DNA from: Neoscytalidium dimidiatum
Lineage: Eukaryota > Ascomycota > Dothideomycetes > Botryosphaeriales > Botryosphaeriaceae
Direction: 5' to 3'
Assembly: GCA_037367355.1 (NCBI GenBank)
Contig: CM074695.1
Location: 1,488,001 to 1,552,000 of the forward strand
DNA: 64,000 nucleotides
The notes under the pieces were generated by a model. It searched no databases, was not told where the DNA came from, and saw nothing but the letters and a program-made list of their open reading frames with translations. Made by a program: the position numbers and the translations under genes. This document shows, in pieces, positions 45,775 through 56,837 of the stretch (the first letter of the stretch is position 1; the number at the start of each line of letters is the position of its first letter).

Positions 45775-48700
45775 TGAATGGGGGATGAAACAGGGTTATC
45801 TACAGCCAGAAGGCCGTTGTAATGCCGTAGAAGTTGCACCGGTCCCTATGAAAGAGATATCGCAACTTAGTTAGGCAAATCAAGGGTAAATATAAGGTGT
45901 CTCACCGGAATTTGCTAAGTAGTCAGGGAGACTTCTGCGACGAAATACTGAAGTCTCGATCAACACATGGAGTTCATCCAGAGAGATGCGCAGTATATTC
46001 TTACACAAGGCTCCCGCCATGACTGAACATACGTGACGATGATCTTCGTAATCTTAGTTTAATTTGGTTTCGTATGCCGAGTGGTTGAGAATTCGAATGG
46101 GGTCTATCAAGTTAATCGTGCAAGCTAATGTCTCCAGCAGTGAAATTAGTCTCGCGCCCTGTAACATTGTGAGGGACATAAGATGGATGAACGTTAGATT
46201 GCTCGTGTTACCGCCGCTTTTTTTTTTTTTTTATTATTATCCAGCAAAAATGGTGAATGAGAGACCATCGCGCAAAATGAATCTAAGCGACGTCTGGAGC
46301 TGTGACAGCTAAAACTCCTGTTGCTGCAATCGACCCGCCTAGGCATAAACTATAGGCATTAGTGTTGGCATTGAAATACCCAACCACGATGCTTACTCCG
46401 TGGATAAGAACCAGATGGAGGAGCTATTTCTCGAGAATAGCTGTGTGGTTCGAGTGGAATCGAGGACTTAGGTGGGAGCGCAGGGCTGCTATACTGCGGC
46501 GGGTATTGGCTGAACTCGACGATCTGGAGAGCCTGGACCATGTGAGAGCGGACGGCTACTCAGTGGCCAAAAGCTTGGTGAGGATCTCCCAAACGACTCG
46601 ACTTGATTGGGTGAGCAGTTGATCATCTGGCGCTTGACGGAGCGGAAAAGCTGATAGTATATTTGGATTATCAGTGGGAGTATGGTGTGGTGGGCGCAGA
46701 GGTAGCACGTGTTGGTGACTTGGCGCTTAGGGAATGAGGCCCTCGGAGAGCGGAATTTCGTAGAAAAATAGGGTAATAAAAGGAGATTTTAGAAGGCACG
46801 TGGACGTGCGAAAAGAACATATGAAGAATGTTCGTCATCTACTGAAAATTTAACCACGAACGCGTGGCTGGACATATTCTGAGATGGTCCAGCGCTTACT
46901 TTGGTGTTCTGTGACGAGTGGTCAAGCCAATGGATGCGGCCCGATTAGAGAGTGGTTCAAGTTACCGTTCTCGATTCTAAATGCATGATACCCCCCTGAA
47001 CATAGCAAAGAGCGATATAGGATGCGTGTATCTTGGCTGACCGGGCATGTCTTCAGACCTGTGCGAAAGACGTGAAAAATGAGACAAGGCGGACCGGACA
47101 GGACAGGTTATAGAGTCCAGCCGAAAGAAATACAACAAAGGGGCTAATTTAAATCGAGGCTTGAAGCCGCCTAAAGGCACATGACCTCGAATCGACGATT
47201 CAATAAGAAGAATCACCCAGAAACGCCGCTCTGACGGCCTGCATATCTGTGCAGGAGGCAGGAGAAACACGAATCAGAGATGAGGATAGGCAGCGTCTCT
47301 CGAAGAAAAGCCTCTGACTAGCAGCTTTCTGCAGGTTGGAATGCCCGTGTGCAACAAGCGGCGAAAAAGTAAAGGGAGATGCGACGGAACGAATCCGTCT
47401 AGGCCCAATCAACCAGAATCAAAACCTGCATGAAGCTGGATGCTCGGGAGCGTGAGCAAAAAAGCCTCTCTCTCGTGTGCGGGCGGCGGTAAACTTTCTT
47501 TTTCGGCTGTACTTCCGAATAAACCCTGGGTGTCGCTAGACTCCCGACCTGTAGAAGCTTGAGAGACATGCTGCTTCGAAAGAGATTCAGGAGGAGGGGC
47601 AGTAAAGGAATGAGGAAATGCGTCATCCGGGCCGGGAACATACGGGCAACGGCCAATAGTTCGGACGGCTGTACGCTGCTGTCTCGAGCTTGTCCTCCAC
47701 TTACTTTTCCTAGTCGCGAGCCCACCATGACGGGAAGTGGGCGGGGAATCCGGAACTTTGTGCAAGATACCCAGCAAATGTGACCCGCTTCGCTCCGTAC
47801 GCGCTAGTTGTCTCTGATGTGTGGGTTCTCGGTCTCCTCACCTCGAGATCCAAGTGGCATGATACGGAAAATTCCATTCGCGAGATATGCTGTGACTGGA
47901 AGCGAGAGGAAAGAACCAAAAATAGCCGCGAGCAGCTATATGCACAACATATATTCAAACAGACCGACTGGACGTACCTCCTGATCTGTCAACGTGTAAG
48001 CCGGATTCCTGGAATTCTTCACACGTGTTTTTGATCAGACGCGGACGCACAGGTCGACGGCTGCGGTCGCGCCTCACGATGCAGGTCGCTTTTCGAGACC
48101 GTGCACGGCATTAGCATGTGTCTTATTGTGAGTGGACGGGAGGTCTGAGGTCTGCAAACGCTCGCGGAGACGGGAGACGGGAGGGGATTGGAGAGGATCT
48201 TCCGCCTCCTTATAGTTGGGTACCCAAGAATAGTCTTTTTGACGTCAGTGGGGGCCGATTTGAGGCTCAGACACATCCCACAAACGAACCCGGGAAGGAA
48301 ATCAAGCGTCAGAGACGGAGTCGCATTGAAGAGTGGTGAGGACTGTCTTGTGCTCCGTACGACTGCGGAGATACGGGTCTCGGTAGGTAGTTACGAGGCT
48401 TGGCTGCCAGCCTTACGGCGGAAAACGACAGGGTAAAGAAAGGAAATCCCAGAGGGGTGTCGGGCGAGGAAGAGGATTCGACGAGGTCGTTGGCGCGCGG
48501 CTCTTCCCATGTGGCTCATCGACCACACACCTGCGCAGGGAGCCTGGCCGTTGATTGGTTCGCCATGTCGCCATGCAGCGCGCCTTCTCCAGCATTCAAT
48601 AGTGTTGCGAGGTGCTTCCAGCATGGTCGATCGACGGAAATGGACGTGTTGCTCGAGGCAACCATCCCCGCAAACGACCTCGTGCCCCGGTGCATGGGAA

Positions 48701-51700
48701 ATTGCTGGCGCCGCCTCCCCCAGCTTGGAGGCGTGGCGTGACGCAGAGCACAGAGTCATCGCCATAAGCTTAAGAGCACGCCTCTGGGATCAAGTGTACC
48801 GAACAATGTATTAAGGTTCGGGAGGAAAAGTCGATCGGTGGCGGCAGTTACAGATGTCCACGGCCGTGTTGTGAAGTCGGGCCTACGAGGCCGAGACGCG
48901 GAGCGGAGCGAGACACAGGATGCAGCCGGCGACCCTTGCAGTAAACCACAGAAAAAAGGGCTGCACCGATGGCCGCCAATTATGGAACATTGCTTGGGCA
49001 TTGGCATCTGGTGCTGGGTGGGGAGGTGGGCAGGTGCAGCATGCACTCGCGTGGCGCGGCTCAACTCTCTGCTGCGACAGAAGCTTCGCTGCAGCGACCG
49101 ACAACGAGACCCTGCTGCACCTGGCAGTGCGAGGGGACGTGTTTCCAGAGGGAAACGAGGAGCACGGCTCGGATGAGCAGCGGCGCCGATGCAGGAGATA
49201 TATTTTACTTTTAAGCCGCGGGCATCGGAAACGGCATGCCAACAGGCCTGAATCGCGCCGAAAAAAAACAGCTAGGGGGAGGAAACACTGGGCTGGTGCC
49301 GATTTCGCTGCCCAGCGGCGCGATATGTTGTGTGGAGGGCGGTGGAGAACTGATAATGACTCGGCCGGACGCCAATTGCGACTCCGGACCCTGAGTGGCA
49401 CAGCCTCACTTTGGAGTGGGGGAGGGATGCATTTGTGCAGCGAGGCCAGCAACACGCTGGCGCTGAAAATGACGTACCCAAGCAGCCTTGTTATGGCAAC
49501 AATGTTCATCTGGCAAGCCACGAGTCAGTATGCTCGCTGCGATCAACAGTCGCCTTACTGCTTGGAGCAGGCAGCTGTTGGTGCGGTCTGTATTGGATTG
49601 GACCACGTGCAAGCCTCCCGCCGCGGATTTAACGGCTGGTCGATGTCGACGTGCAGATGGCGTATATTGCTTCTCTGTGAGGCGGCACGGCGGTCGACTA
49701 CGGGTGCCGCGCATCAATCAGCGTTGCGAACCGATGGGTGCAGGTCGAACTCTGTGCAAGATTGAGTTGTACTTTATAAAGCCCATCAGGCCACCGCTCG
49801 AGTACGGCGGTGTCCCGGACGACAACAATAACTGCGTCCTCATCAATCTTCAACCTTCTGCAGGCGTTCGCAGCGGAGCAGGCACACTGCGGCGCGATTG
49901 TTGCCTAGCGCCGAATCTGGAGAGGGGCATCTGGCAGGCCCGTCGAATCGGGAGCGCACGACGGTCATGCGGAAGTGTTGGATACGGCGGCCACGGAGAA
50001 GGGTCCTAGATCCGCGACATGGATAGTTCCCGCCATGTGAAAGATAAGCGGTGACCGGGACGCGATCTGGCCTGTCTTCCGATGAGGCCTGACTCGGAAC
50101 AGCGCAAGCGCATCAAGCGTTTCCCGTCGAGGCAGGCATCGCGACTCGAAGTGGGCTGCTTTCGTCGAAGCGCAGCCCACTTGCTGCAACGCCGCAAACG
50201 CATTGCGCACGTTAACAACGCCCGGCATGGCGTCGGGACCCCCAAGGGAATACCGTAGGGAATACAGAGACGCAATAGCAGTGACAGCACCAACCGGCCT
50301 TCCGACGAGTCTTGTTCAGCACGCCCGCCGCGATGACGGGCTGACCGGGAGACCTGCGTCGCGGCGATTTGCCATGCATTCCCGAAGGTTGGCTGCCCGC
50401 TTCTCCACGACTTTTGTGGAGTGCGCCGCTCGCTGCAGGGACCTCTTCAGTGCAGTGCGACGATCAATGGATGGATCTGAAAAATGGAAAAAGACAAAGG
50501 GAAAGGCCACAATGGCATTCGCGCTCTTGCCAAGGAATAGCGAATTGCAGGAGCCAATCCTATGCCCATCTGGACGGATAGACAGGGAGGGGCTCGGCGG
50601 GGGAGCTGTAGACTTTATTGCGTGTAATTGAAAGAGGCATGGGACCTACATATGCTGTCCTGCTATTTCGTCTGCCGCTCAGGCTAAAGATCGTCTCGCG
50701 GCGGGCGCCAAACGTAGATTGCTGCGTGGGTTCTTCCTCGGCCGCACTCAGCACGATCTGCTGTGATTGCGATAATCTCAGATCCGGCGTCATCGTCAGC
50801 AAGAGGTCCTTTCGCGTCGTTTCAGAAACATTCCGAGTCCCGCAGCTGATTGTCCCGACACTCCAGTGCCGTGCCGCCAAGGGCTGCTCTTTTTTTTTTT
50901 TTTTTCTCGTGTATCTGCGAGGCGTCGAGGCTACTGCGGCGCATCAGCACGCATCCCTGCGCTTCGGCACACGGTGTAGTCGACGGACGCGCTCCTCCAC
51001 TCAGGCAGGCCAGGCCGTCACACTCCAGCCGCGCGAACGGTTGACGGGCTGCAGCCAGCTCTTGTATGCTGAGGGCCCTCGTTTTCGCGCGTTCCAGACG
51101 CTGCAACCGCGGCTGACGACCGATCCCGCGATGAGCATTACGTGTCGCGGCGGGCGAGAGGGCAGCCGAATGGTCGATGACGGGGATGGGGAGGCGGAGA
51201 GAGAGTTATCCAGACTGCCTAGGGCAGATCCACGCTGCCGGAGCGCGACGCCGCGGCGCAAGGGAGGCCGGCTTCCTTCAGCAAACCCGGGTCAACGGGC
51301 GGGCTGCTGCCAGTCAGTAGTCAGCTGTGTGTCGTGTGCCCCCAGGGCGGATCGGTGTTGACGAAGAAAAGCTGGCCGGCGCTGGAGATTTCAGGACTTG
51401 GGCGAAGACTCGCCCCCCCCCCCCCCGGCCAGCGCGACCCAGCAACTCGGAGGGGGAGGGCCGGTCGATCGGTTTCACAGCAACTGCGAGTGCCCGTTCA
51501 CGGACGACGCAATTTGCTTCCGCAGCCAGAGAAGAGTCGTGGAACGGCGGCAATCGACCGCCCAGCCAAGGAACACCTTGCGTGTCTGGCTCTGTTTCTG
51601 CTTTCGGCTCCAGCCGGCATGTACGTAACGACGTGTCGAGCTCGCGGGGCAGGATCACTGGGCCAGACGCCAGCGGCCAGGCTCGCCGTTTTTCTGCGGC

Positions 51701-52063
51701 CTTCGCTGCTGAGGGCACTTTGCACTCTGTGCTGCGCTGCGCTCTCAGGCCGCTCTCCGCGTCGACGAAACCGGTGGTCTTGCCACTGCACATGCAATTC
51801 CAGCCCTCGCGCCCCACGCCTAGCGCTCCCCGACGCGGGTGCTGGGCGTCCCGCACAGATGCCTCTTTGGGAATGTTACACATCTGCGCCGCCGTCGTCT
51901 GCTCGGCGCGCGTCCTGATTGGCGTTGCTGCGGCGGGATTTGGAGTCTTCGCAGGCTTCACGGGCGAGCGCGCGGGCGACGGCAGGGCCGTGGCTTGACA
52001 AAGCGGGATCTAGGAGACCGGTCGCTCCCAGCGACAGCCTCACATGCCTCTGACGCTGCTTTT

Positions 52064-52093
52064 GTTGCTCCTGCTGCTGCTGCTGCTGCTGCT
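52064..52093 (+). repeat. CTG trinucleotide repeat
   Basis: A tract of mostly CTG/CTC units, with six or more uninterrupted CTG copies in the middle, in GC-rich noncoding DNA. Confidence 0.85.
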
Positions 52094-52800
52094 CCTGGTC
52101 CCACTGCGCGCTGCCTGTGCCGCGATGCTGCAGCGGGCTTCATCGACGCAGCAGCGTGTGCTCGCCGGCCAGTGACGCAAGGCCTTCGCAGAAAAAAAGG
52201 GACCTCCGGTGGAGGATCACCCGGGCACTTTTCCCGCTCTGGTCGGCCGCTAATTATATCCTCGCCCTCTACGGGCGCGCACGCAGCCCGCCCGCCGCCA
52301 GGCACAATATATCTGGGGGGCGTGGACCAGCCTGTGCGCCTGTTTCGATGACGGCTGCCGGCTGAGGCTCTGGCTGGCGGAGATGAGGCGGAGGAACTCG
52401 CGCCTCTGAGATTGCGCATGAGCATCCACCGCACGAATCGCGCGAATTGCGATGTGTTTGATCGCTCACGGTCGACTGATACTGCGCCCATCGGATTTGC
52501 GGCTCTGTCGCCTGTCGACTCCGCAGAATGCGCAGCCAGTCGCCGCGCTCGCACTGCTCCCACGGGTCGTGCGGTCGCCTGGGCGGGTCTGGCAGTCAGC
52601 GCTATCACGCCGCTCGGCGGATGGAGCGGAGGCGTGCTGGAGCGTGGTCCGTGGCCTTCGACGAGTTTCACCGCACGATCACGCTGCGCTGGCGAGGGTT
52701 GCTTCCAGAAAGCCGCTTGCCAGGCGCGTCGAGCAGGAGCAGGAGCAGGCGCGGAGCCGGGACGGTTCCACACGCTTCCAGCATTCCGCCGTCGCAGGCC

Positions 52801-52864
52801 GGGCGTGGGCGTGGGCGTGGGCGAAGGCGTAGGCGTAGGCGTAGGCGTAGGCGTAGGTGTAGGC
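52801..52864 (+). repeat. GGCGTG/GGCGTA hexamer tract
   Basis: About ten hexamers of the form GGCGTR run for 64 nt. The first are GGCGTG, the later ones GGCGTA, suggesting two rounds of expansion. It lies about 1.6 kb upstream of the Bni4-like gene. Confidence 0.9.
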
Positions 52865-54426
52865 ATGCTATCGCAGCTTGCAGCTCGCACCTCGCGCGCG
52901 CGGAAAGCTTGATCGGCTGCTGGCTCGTCGCCCGCGGCTGCCGCCCTGTCTTGCGAGTGGGCGAGTGAAGATAGGATGTGTTTGACGTGCGGGCTGGCGA
53001 CCCTTTTTTGCCAACTCGTATTGGCGGGTATGCGCCCCACCGCGAGCGGGCAGGCGAGCAGTGCAAGGCTCGAGAGGCCCTTGTCACCGCTGTGCAAAAG
53101 CTTAGCGCGTACGGCGCAGGCGGCGGACGAGGACGGCGAGAGACGGTGAGCAGCTGGGCGCAGGCGTGGAGGCGTTCGCTGGCAGCGTGCAGCTGCTGTA
53201 CCGCGGGCTGCGCAGGAGAGAGTTGCGCGAGCGGAGCGGAGCCAGCCAGCACCGGCAGGGCTCCAGGGCTCGCGGCGGGCAGCGAAAGCGGCGCGACAGG
53301 GGGCGGCCGGCCTCTGGGCCTCAGCGCACGCCAGAGCCAGAGCCAGAGCACCAGCAGGGCCGTGGCACGACCACAGCAAAAGGCGCGCCTCATGCGTTCC
53401 TGACGTCGACGCGAGACAGCGGCCGCGCTGCCGTTCGTCGCAGTCGCCGCGGGCGCACCAGGAGCAGCGCCAGGGCGGGGGGCGTTCTGGCGGCGGCGAC
53501 GCGCTGGCGGGCTGGCGCGCTGCTGGCAGGCGGCGCCGGTGCGGTCGCTGATGTTGGTGCTGGTACTGGTGCTGATTGCTGGGTGCTGGCGGCAGGCCTC
53601 GCGATGGTGCTGCTGCGGACGCGGTGCTGGGTGCTGGTGCTGGGTGCTGCGCTGCCCACGGCCAGTGCTGCTCTGCTCTGGGGGCAGCGCGGCCGTTGCG
53701 TGGGTGTGCGGGCGCGGTGCAGTGGTTGCCCTCCACCGAACGCGAATGGCCAGCCGGGCGCTCGAATTGCGCTAGCCGTCGGCCTCTCACCCCTTCTACC
53801 TGACCACGGCCGCCTCCTCACCCAAACCCACCCGCCGCTGTCCTCCACGCACCGCCCTACGCTCTCCCCCCCGTCTTGGATTGTCGTTGTGTTTTCTCTT
53901 GCTGAGCTGCTCACGGTTCGTGCTGTTTGCCCGCCCGAGTTACCGCCTGTCGCCCCGTCCAATGCAGGCCTGACAAGCCATCGCTGCCTCTTCGGGGGTG
54001 CACGCTTCGCTCTCGTTGACCGAACCCTCCAATCCGCCCGCCCAAGCACGGCCGGCCGCTTTGCTTTCTGTATCTGTTTTAATAGACCTTGCTCGTACCT
54101 TTTCTTGCTGCCATTGGAGTAATCCCCGCCCGACGGTGCTCGTTGCGTTCTAGCGAAAGGGGTACGTAAACTTCTCTTCCACCGCACCGCCGGCCTACAC
54201 TCGCTCGCTCTCCTGCACCGCGCCCACCCTGCCCGCCTCACGCCAGCTCTCCTCTCGACCACGCACCGCCCCTCCTGCCCTCTGACGCGTGCGCTGCTGA
54301 CCCTGAGCCCGCCCCATCTAGTCCGCTGCGCAGTCGATCCTTGGCCTGCCGACCGCCGTCCCCAGGCACCGTGCCAGGAAGACAAGAGTCCGCCCTGCAG
54401 CCTCCACGCTCGGCCTTCACGCTCAG

Positions 54427-56837
54427 ATGGCTGAGGTACTCGCGCCCATAACCCAGCCGAACACCTCTATCACTATGCTACACTCCTCATCGGGCGACGC
54501 GCAGCCACACCACCAGTCGTCGTCGTCCCGGTCCTCTCAGATGCCTCGCACCCAGTACTACAACACCACCGGCGGAGGAATAGGATACCGGGGTTCCTCT
54601 GCGACACCCGTCCAGACCTACGCCTTCCAGCAGACGCCGCAGCTGCGCCAGGAGAATCGCTCCACCTCGGCACCTGTGAACCCTTATTCCCAGCAGCAGG
54701 CCTTCCAGCCTAGTCTTGCACCCACCAAGCAAGGCCACGCCACACATCCTTCCTCGTCTTCAGGCTCGACGGCCTCGTCGTCTTCCTCAAACCAATCTCT
54801 TACCCGTCAGCGCTCTGGATCCAAAGACGATTCGGCCCTGTCGCACCAAAGGACGAAGTCGGCCGACGACCTGCGCAGATCGAACATGGATTCTTCACGG
54901 CAACTGTCCGCTATAAACCTGTCCACCTCGGTGCCAGATCTTTCGCTCACTTCGTTTGATACGCCCGCGAAGTCGTCGCCCGACCGTTACCGTCGCTCCC
55001 GCAATGCGTCTGGACCGGCCAGCCCACCATTGCCTCAAGAGTCTAAGTCGGCCGCTCCGTCGGGTTCTGGAATGGCAGGCGTCGCTCACCTCTACAAGAG
55101 CAACGCCCCCAACCCCCGTCCTGGCCATAATAGGACTTCCAGCATGGATGACAGTGCGCTTCCTCGGTCCAACTCGGAGCAAGCGAAGAGGTACAGGAGG
55201 AGAAGTCTTGGTGGTTTCGAGGGCATTCCAGCCCAGCAAGGAGCGCCATCTTGGGCCCCTCCCCAGCAACACCGCCAGGATGCGAAACTGGGTGCCCATA
55301 AGAACAACAGCGGTGAGAGCATCTCGTCCGCAAGCAATTCGACAAGACCATCTTCTGTAAGTGTTGCGACGCCTCGGTTAATTTTTGAGGCATATCAACC
55401 ATTTCCCGTCTTTGCTAATCCTTCCCAGTCCAAGCGCGATAAAGCGCAAGGGTCCGCTCGGCCGTCATCTCCCAAGGTTGGACAGGAATCCCGTTCGCCA
55501 AATGTGCCTGCCCGTGGATCCTCCGCAGATGCAACTAAGCGTGTGACGAATCCTTCTCCACTTTCGAAAGCCACCTTGGATGCCGAAGCACCAGAGAACT
55601 CTAACAAGGCGCCGGCTGCCGATACTGTTGCTGGCGCAAAGAGTCCTGCTGCTCAACAGCTGGCCGCCTTGAATGAGAAGGAAAAGGGCGTGAAGTCGAG
55701 GTTGAGGAGAGCATTCTCTTTTGGCAGTGCAGCTGAACTTAGGAAGGCATCTGCCGAAAACGCCTCTTCGGCCCGGATGAACCAGCAGAAGAACCAACAA
55801 CAGGACGATATTGACCCGGAGGATGCGGCCATTGCTGCAAAGCAGGAGGCTGCTGGCATCGGAAACAGTATCTACTCTGGCCAGGGAGGTGTCTTCTCAG
55901 GTTCCACGGATAACTTGTCAATCTCGTCTACGGCATCTTCTGCGTCGATAATGCTGCGCAAGATGGGCAAGGGCATGAAGAAGGGTGGCCGCTCGCTTAA
56001 GGGACTGTTCAGGCCGAAATCTGTTATTGGTGTTCCTGCAGCTGATTCAGCCGTTGCACCCACTGTGGGCCAGGTATCCATGGTCACTGTTGAAGCGGAG
56101 AGAGAGAGAGTGAATGTTAATGCAAGTCCGGCGGAACAGGCAGGCGGCGGTACCGGTTTCCCTAAGCTCGAACGCAATTCGCTTGATGCATCTTCGGCAT
56201 CCGAGAGGCCGTCATCAGTCAATGGCACTGGCGCTGGCGTCGATGGCTCCTCACGGAAGAGCATCATGGGCGGCGAGAGGGAGCGTGCCGAGGTCCTGGC
56301 TGCTGTTCGGAAGGGTATTCTAAAGAGTGAGTTTGACCGTCTCAATTTCACGGCAGGACTAACAGAAGTAGGGACTGGTACCGATAGCCCCTCGCCTCAA
56401 ACTCGCCCGGCCGACGGAGCCCCGGGATTCACGCACAACCATGACACGCCTAACTCTAGTGCACCAAGTACCCCCGGCGACGATAACAGGCCGAATATGG
56501 CTCTTTCAGGTGATGACTATTTCGTGGGCGCCTCGCGTCTAGCAGCCGGCAGCTCTAGGAGTCTCCCCAATACACCGCACGGCGGACCCCGCAATATCAG
56601 CTTCAGCCCTCGCATCCAGTTCCACGACGCATGGTCCAGTTCTGAGTACGACAGGCGCGGAGACATTGCAACGTGCAATCGTCTCACTCCTATGCTGGCT
56701 CAGCAGATCAAGGAAGAGCTCAATACTTTCAAGATGGTATGATAAACAGCCCGGCCAGATATTGGTACATCATGTTAACAGAATCGCAGGAAATGGAAGT
56801 TCACGAGCTGTCGAAGCCTCACACACATTTCTTCTAA
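54427..56837 (+). CDS. Bni4/Afr1-like PP1-docking protein
   Basis: Three exons, 54427-55356, 55429-56736 and 56790-56837, join in phase to 761 residues. The first 650 are Ser/Gln/Pro-rich and probably disordered. The C-terminus holds the family signature: RIQF at 705-708 (an RVxF-type docking motif for type-1 phosphatase Glc7), then EYDRRGDIATCNRLTP, then LAQQIKEELNTFKM. The last exon, which the unspliced frame misses, adds EMEVHELSKPHTHFF, the conserved end of yeast Bni4 and Afr1. In yeast, Bni4 brings Glc7 and chitin synthase III to the bud neck; here a role at septa or hyphal tips is inferred. The first intron (72 nt) is a multiple of three and has no stop, so retention would only add 24 residues. 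Phosphorylation-type RxxS sites are frequent. Confidence 0.82.

Larger units (their letters stand above)
45775..54426. other. 8.6-kb gene-free stretch
   Basis: This is the longest gap in the window. From 45.8 to 47 kb it is AT-richer, with a T15 run at about 46218-46232. From 47 to 54.4 kb GC content rises, and frames of up to 610 codons open on both strands at once, rich in Arg, Ala, Pro and Gly and without domains; I regard them as by-products of composition. Low-complexity tracts include A13-type runs near 50890 (T), a C15 run near 51413-51427, CTG repeats at 52064-52093 and a GGCGTA/GGCGTG tract at 52801-52864. The last 600 nt are C-rich and fit the promoter and leader of the Bni4-like gene. 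A long noncoding RNA or small unrecognised exons cannot be excluded. Confidence 0.5.

Noticed and set aside
46071..46232. tRNA-like A box (TGCCGAGTGGTTGAG) followed by a T15 run, suggesting a Pol III gene
   Set aside because: The D-stem does not close, the acceptor stem has no partner, and no B box lies at a suitable distance. At most a degenerate tRNA or SINE fragment.
51958..53790. 610-codon open frame on the minus strand
   Set aside because: It is Arg/Ala/Pro/Gly-rich with repeat-derived peptides such as alternating Gln-His and Thr-Pro runs, and other frames on both strands are equally open. No domain or splice pattern supports a gene.
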